This document shows positions 62,743 to 64,000 of a stretch of 64,000 nt of DNA, one piece after another. The first letter of the stretch is position 1; every line of letters begins with the position of its first letter. Origin of the DNA: Brachypodius melanocephalos (Eukaryota; Chordata; Aves; Passeriformes; Pycnonotidae); NCBI GenBank assembly GCA_013398615.1, contig VZSR01000520.1:29865604-29929603 (forward strand), in the 5' to 3' direction. The notes beneath the pieces are model-generated. The model was given only the letters and a program-made list of their open reading frames with translations. It did no database searches and was not told the DNA's origin. Made by a program: the position numbers and the translations under genes.

Positions 62743-63103
62743 TGTGATGGGCTGGAAAGGAGAATTGGAAGCACAAAAGGTAAAGATCCCAGGCTGAGTT
62801 AAGGGTAATTGACTGGAAACATCAATGAGATACAAAACCGAACAGTCACAGCAACAATATTAATAACTGGGTGTACAAGAGAGGCGAACAATTAACGCCC
62901 GAGTGCGTTAATTCCTCTAGATCTCCACTAGATGGAAACTGGCGATACCAACCGCTCCAACCAGGCTTCCTGAGTGAAAGGAACCCCATCCCAACCACCC
63001 CCTGCACATGGTTTGAGGTTCTATAGAATAACCTCAGAGTCCTAGCCATGACCCTCCTGGCTACTGCAAAAATTAACCTTGTCCTGGCTGGAACCAGGAC
63101 ACA
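62743..63103 (-). mobile_element. Solo LTR of an avian endogenous retrovirus (about 360 bp)
   Basis: Read on the minus strand, the segment begins TGTGTCCTGGTTCCAGCCAG and continues GACAAGGTTAATTTTTGCAG, closely following the start of a well-known family of bird LTRs. It ends near 62743 in CCAGCCCATCACA, like that family. Its ends are TG and CA. No gag, pol or env lies next to it, so it is a solo LTR left by recombination. I could not find a matching target-site duplication at these exact borders. The orientation follows from the TGTG..CTGG start. It is non-coding; a 91-aa open frame over it is incidental. Confidence 0.7.
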
Positions 63104-64000
63104 GATGAAGAAGAGATGCATCTTTCCAACCCAAGGGCAGTGGTAATTAGCTCATAGACTGATACTAGAAGTGTCAATTCCTTTATGTACTTTCTGTTCT
63201 TTAGACAGTATTATAAAATTATGGCTATTACTAAAAGCTACAGGGTTTTTTTTTTCTTTTGGTCACTATATTTTAGGGATGTTTACCCCAAACTTTGTCT
63301 CTAATCCATTGTTCTAGTGCTGTTTTACTGGTCTCATAGAAGGAAGACCTCCTAATACCACACTACTGCCTGCCTGTCTGCCCTCCTTCTCCCTCTCCCT
63401 GCAGCTTCTTTAATCTGTTTATTTTATACTGTTAAAACCAAGCATAAGCATTTCTATGTTTCAGACAGTTATATTCCATTCTGTTTGCATTTCTGCTTTT
63501 CAGAAGTTTTATGAATCTGTTGGGGGCCAATTTTTGGGGCCAATACCAGGCAGGTTCTAGATTGATCATGGCATTTCAGGTCAGAAATATAACTATTCAT
63601 TTAAAAGACCATTGCTCACATTAATTCACCTTCATTATAAAGCCCTGAGGCAATGAAAGACCACAGAATCAAATGCTAATTCAACATGAGACAATGGGTC
63701 ACTTCAGGTTTAGTGACTATTAAGATACTATATTTATTCTTCAAACCCCCGTACACACGGTGGAACTTGTTTTTCATGTATGCTGTAGAATTTGTATTGT
63801 ATGTGCTGAAAGACTTTTTTTCTTCCTGGTAGTAGGGAATCTGTGTTATTTGCACATTGCAAAACTTGTTCCACAGGTATGTTGTGAAATTTTATTGGGT
63901 ATTTCACAGTTTGTGATTGATGTCATGTAAATTTTTCCAGCTCAGCTTTGTATTTTTCTGATTTATGAGTACTGCATAAATGTGATTTGTTGTTTGGTTT
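63104..64000. other. Intergenic DNA at the window end
   Basis: No gene or repeat recognised. In mammals CEP128 lies beyond DIO2 on this side, but no exon of it is apparent here. Confidence 0.45.

Noticed and set aside
1..64000. CRISPR arrays, tRNA or rRNA genes, bacterial operons
   Set aside because: No regularly spaced repeats, no tRNA cloverleaf with GGTTCGAATC-type arm in context, and the sequence is clearly a vertebrate nuclear region.

Overview
The window looks like a bird nuclear chromosome. It is AT-rich and gene-poor. It carries fragments of CR1 LINEs in both orientations, relics of ancient amniote SINE/LINE repeats, one LTR of avian endogenous-retrovirus type, and a single two-exon vertebrate gene. 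The LTR resembles types common in songbirds, but I cannot fix the species.

The only protein-coding gene I can support is DIO2, type 2 iodothyronine deiodinase, on the minus strand. Exon 1 coding sequence is 21600-21821, a phase-0 intron of about 11 kb covers 10622-21599, and exon 2 coding sequence is 10004-10621. The joined frame has 279 codons before the TAA. It contains two in-frame TGA codons, at codons 132 (catalytic selenocysteine) and 265. A form-2 SECIS hairpin lies about 4.3 kb downstream at 5625-5689, followed by an AATAAA signal at 5407-5412. Upstream are a TATA box (22462-22468) and a perfect palindromic cAMP response element (22526-22533). The predicted 5' UTR of about 610 nt has seven upstream AUGs and a G-quadruplex motif. 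The predicted mRNA is about 6 kb. Together these parts make an enzyme that converts T4 to active T3 and whose synthesis depends on cAMP signalling, upstream ORFs and selenocysteine recoding.

Layout: 1-5390, intergenic DNA downstream of DIO2; 5390-10003, DIO2 3' UTR; 10004-22435, the rest of the gene; 22436-32900, upstream DNA with ancient repeat relics; 32902-34316 and 36491-37340, two minus-strand CR1 copies; 39977-40024, a 12-base assembly gap next to a poly-A run; 43769-44092, 48859-49049 and 53685-54230, three plus-strand CR1 fragments; 57383-58165, ancient repeat relics; 62743-63103, a solo LTR. In the mammalian gene order DIO2 lies between NRXN3 and CEP128, but I found no convincing exon of either. 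I saw no tRNA, rRNA, CRISPR array or bacterial-type feature. The points most worth a second look are the DIO2 recoding machinery, its leader and promoter, and a cluster of MIR-like relics just behind exon 1.
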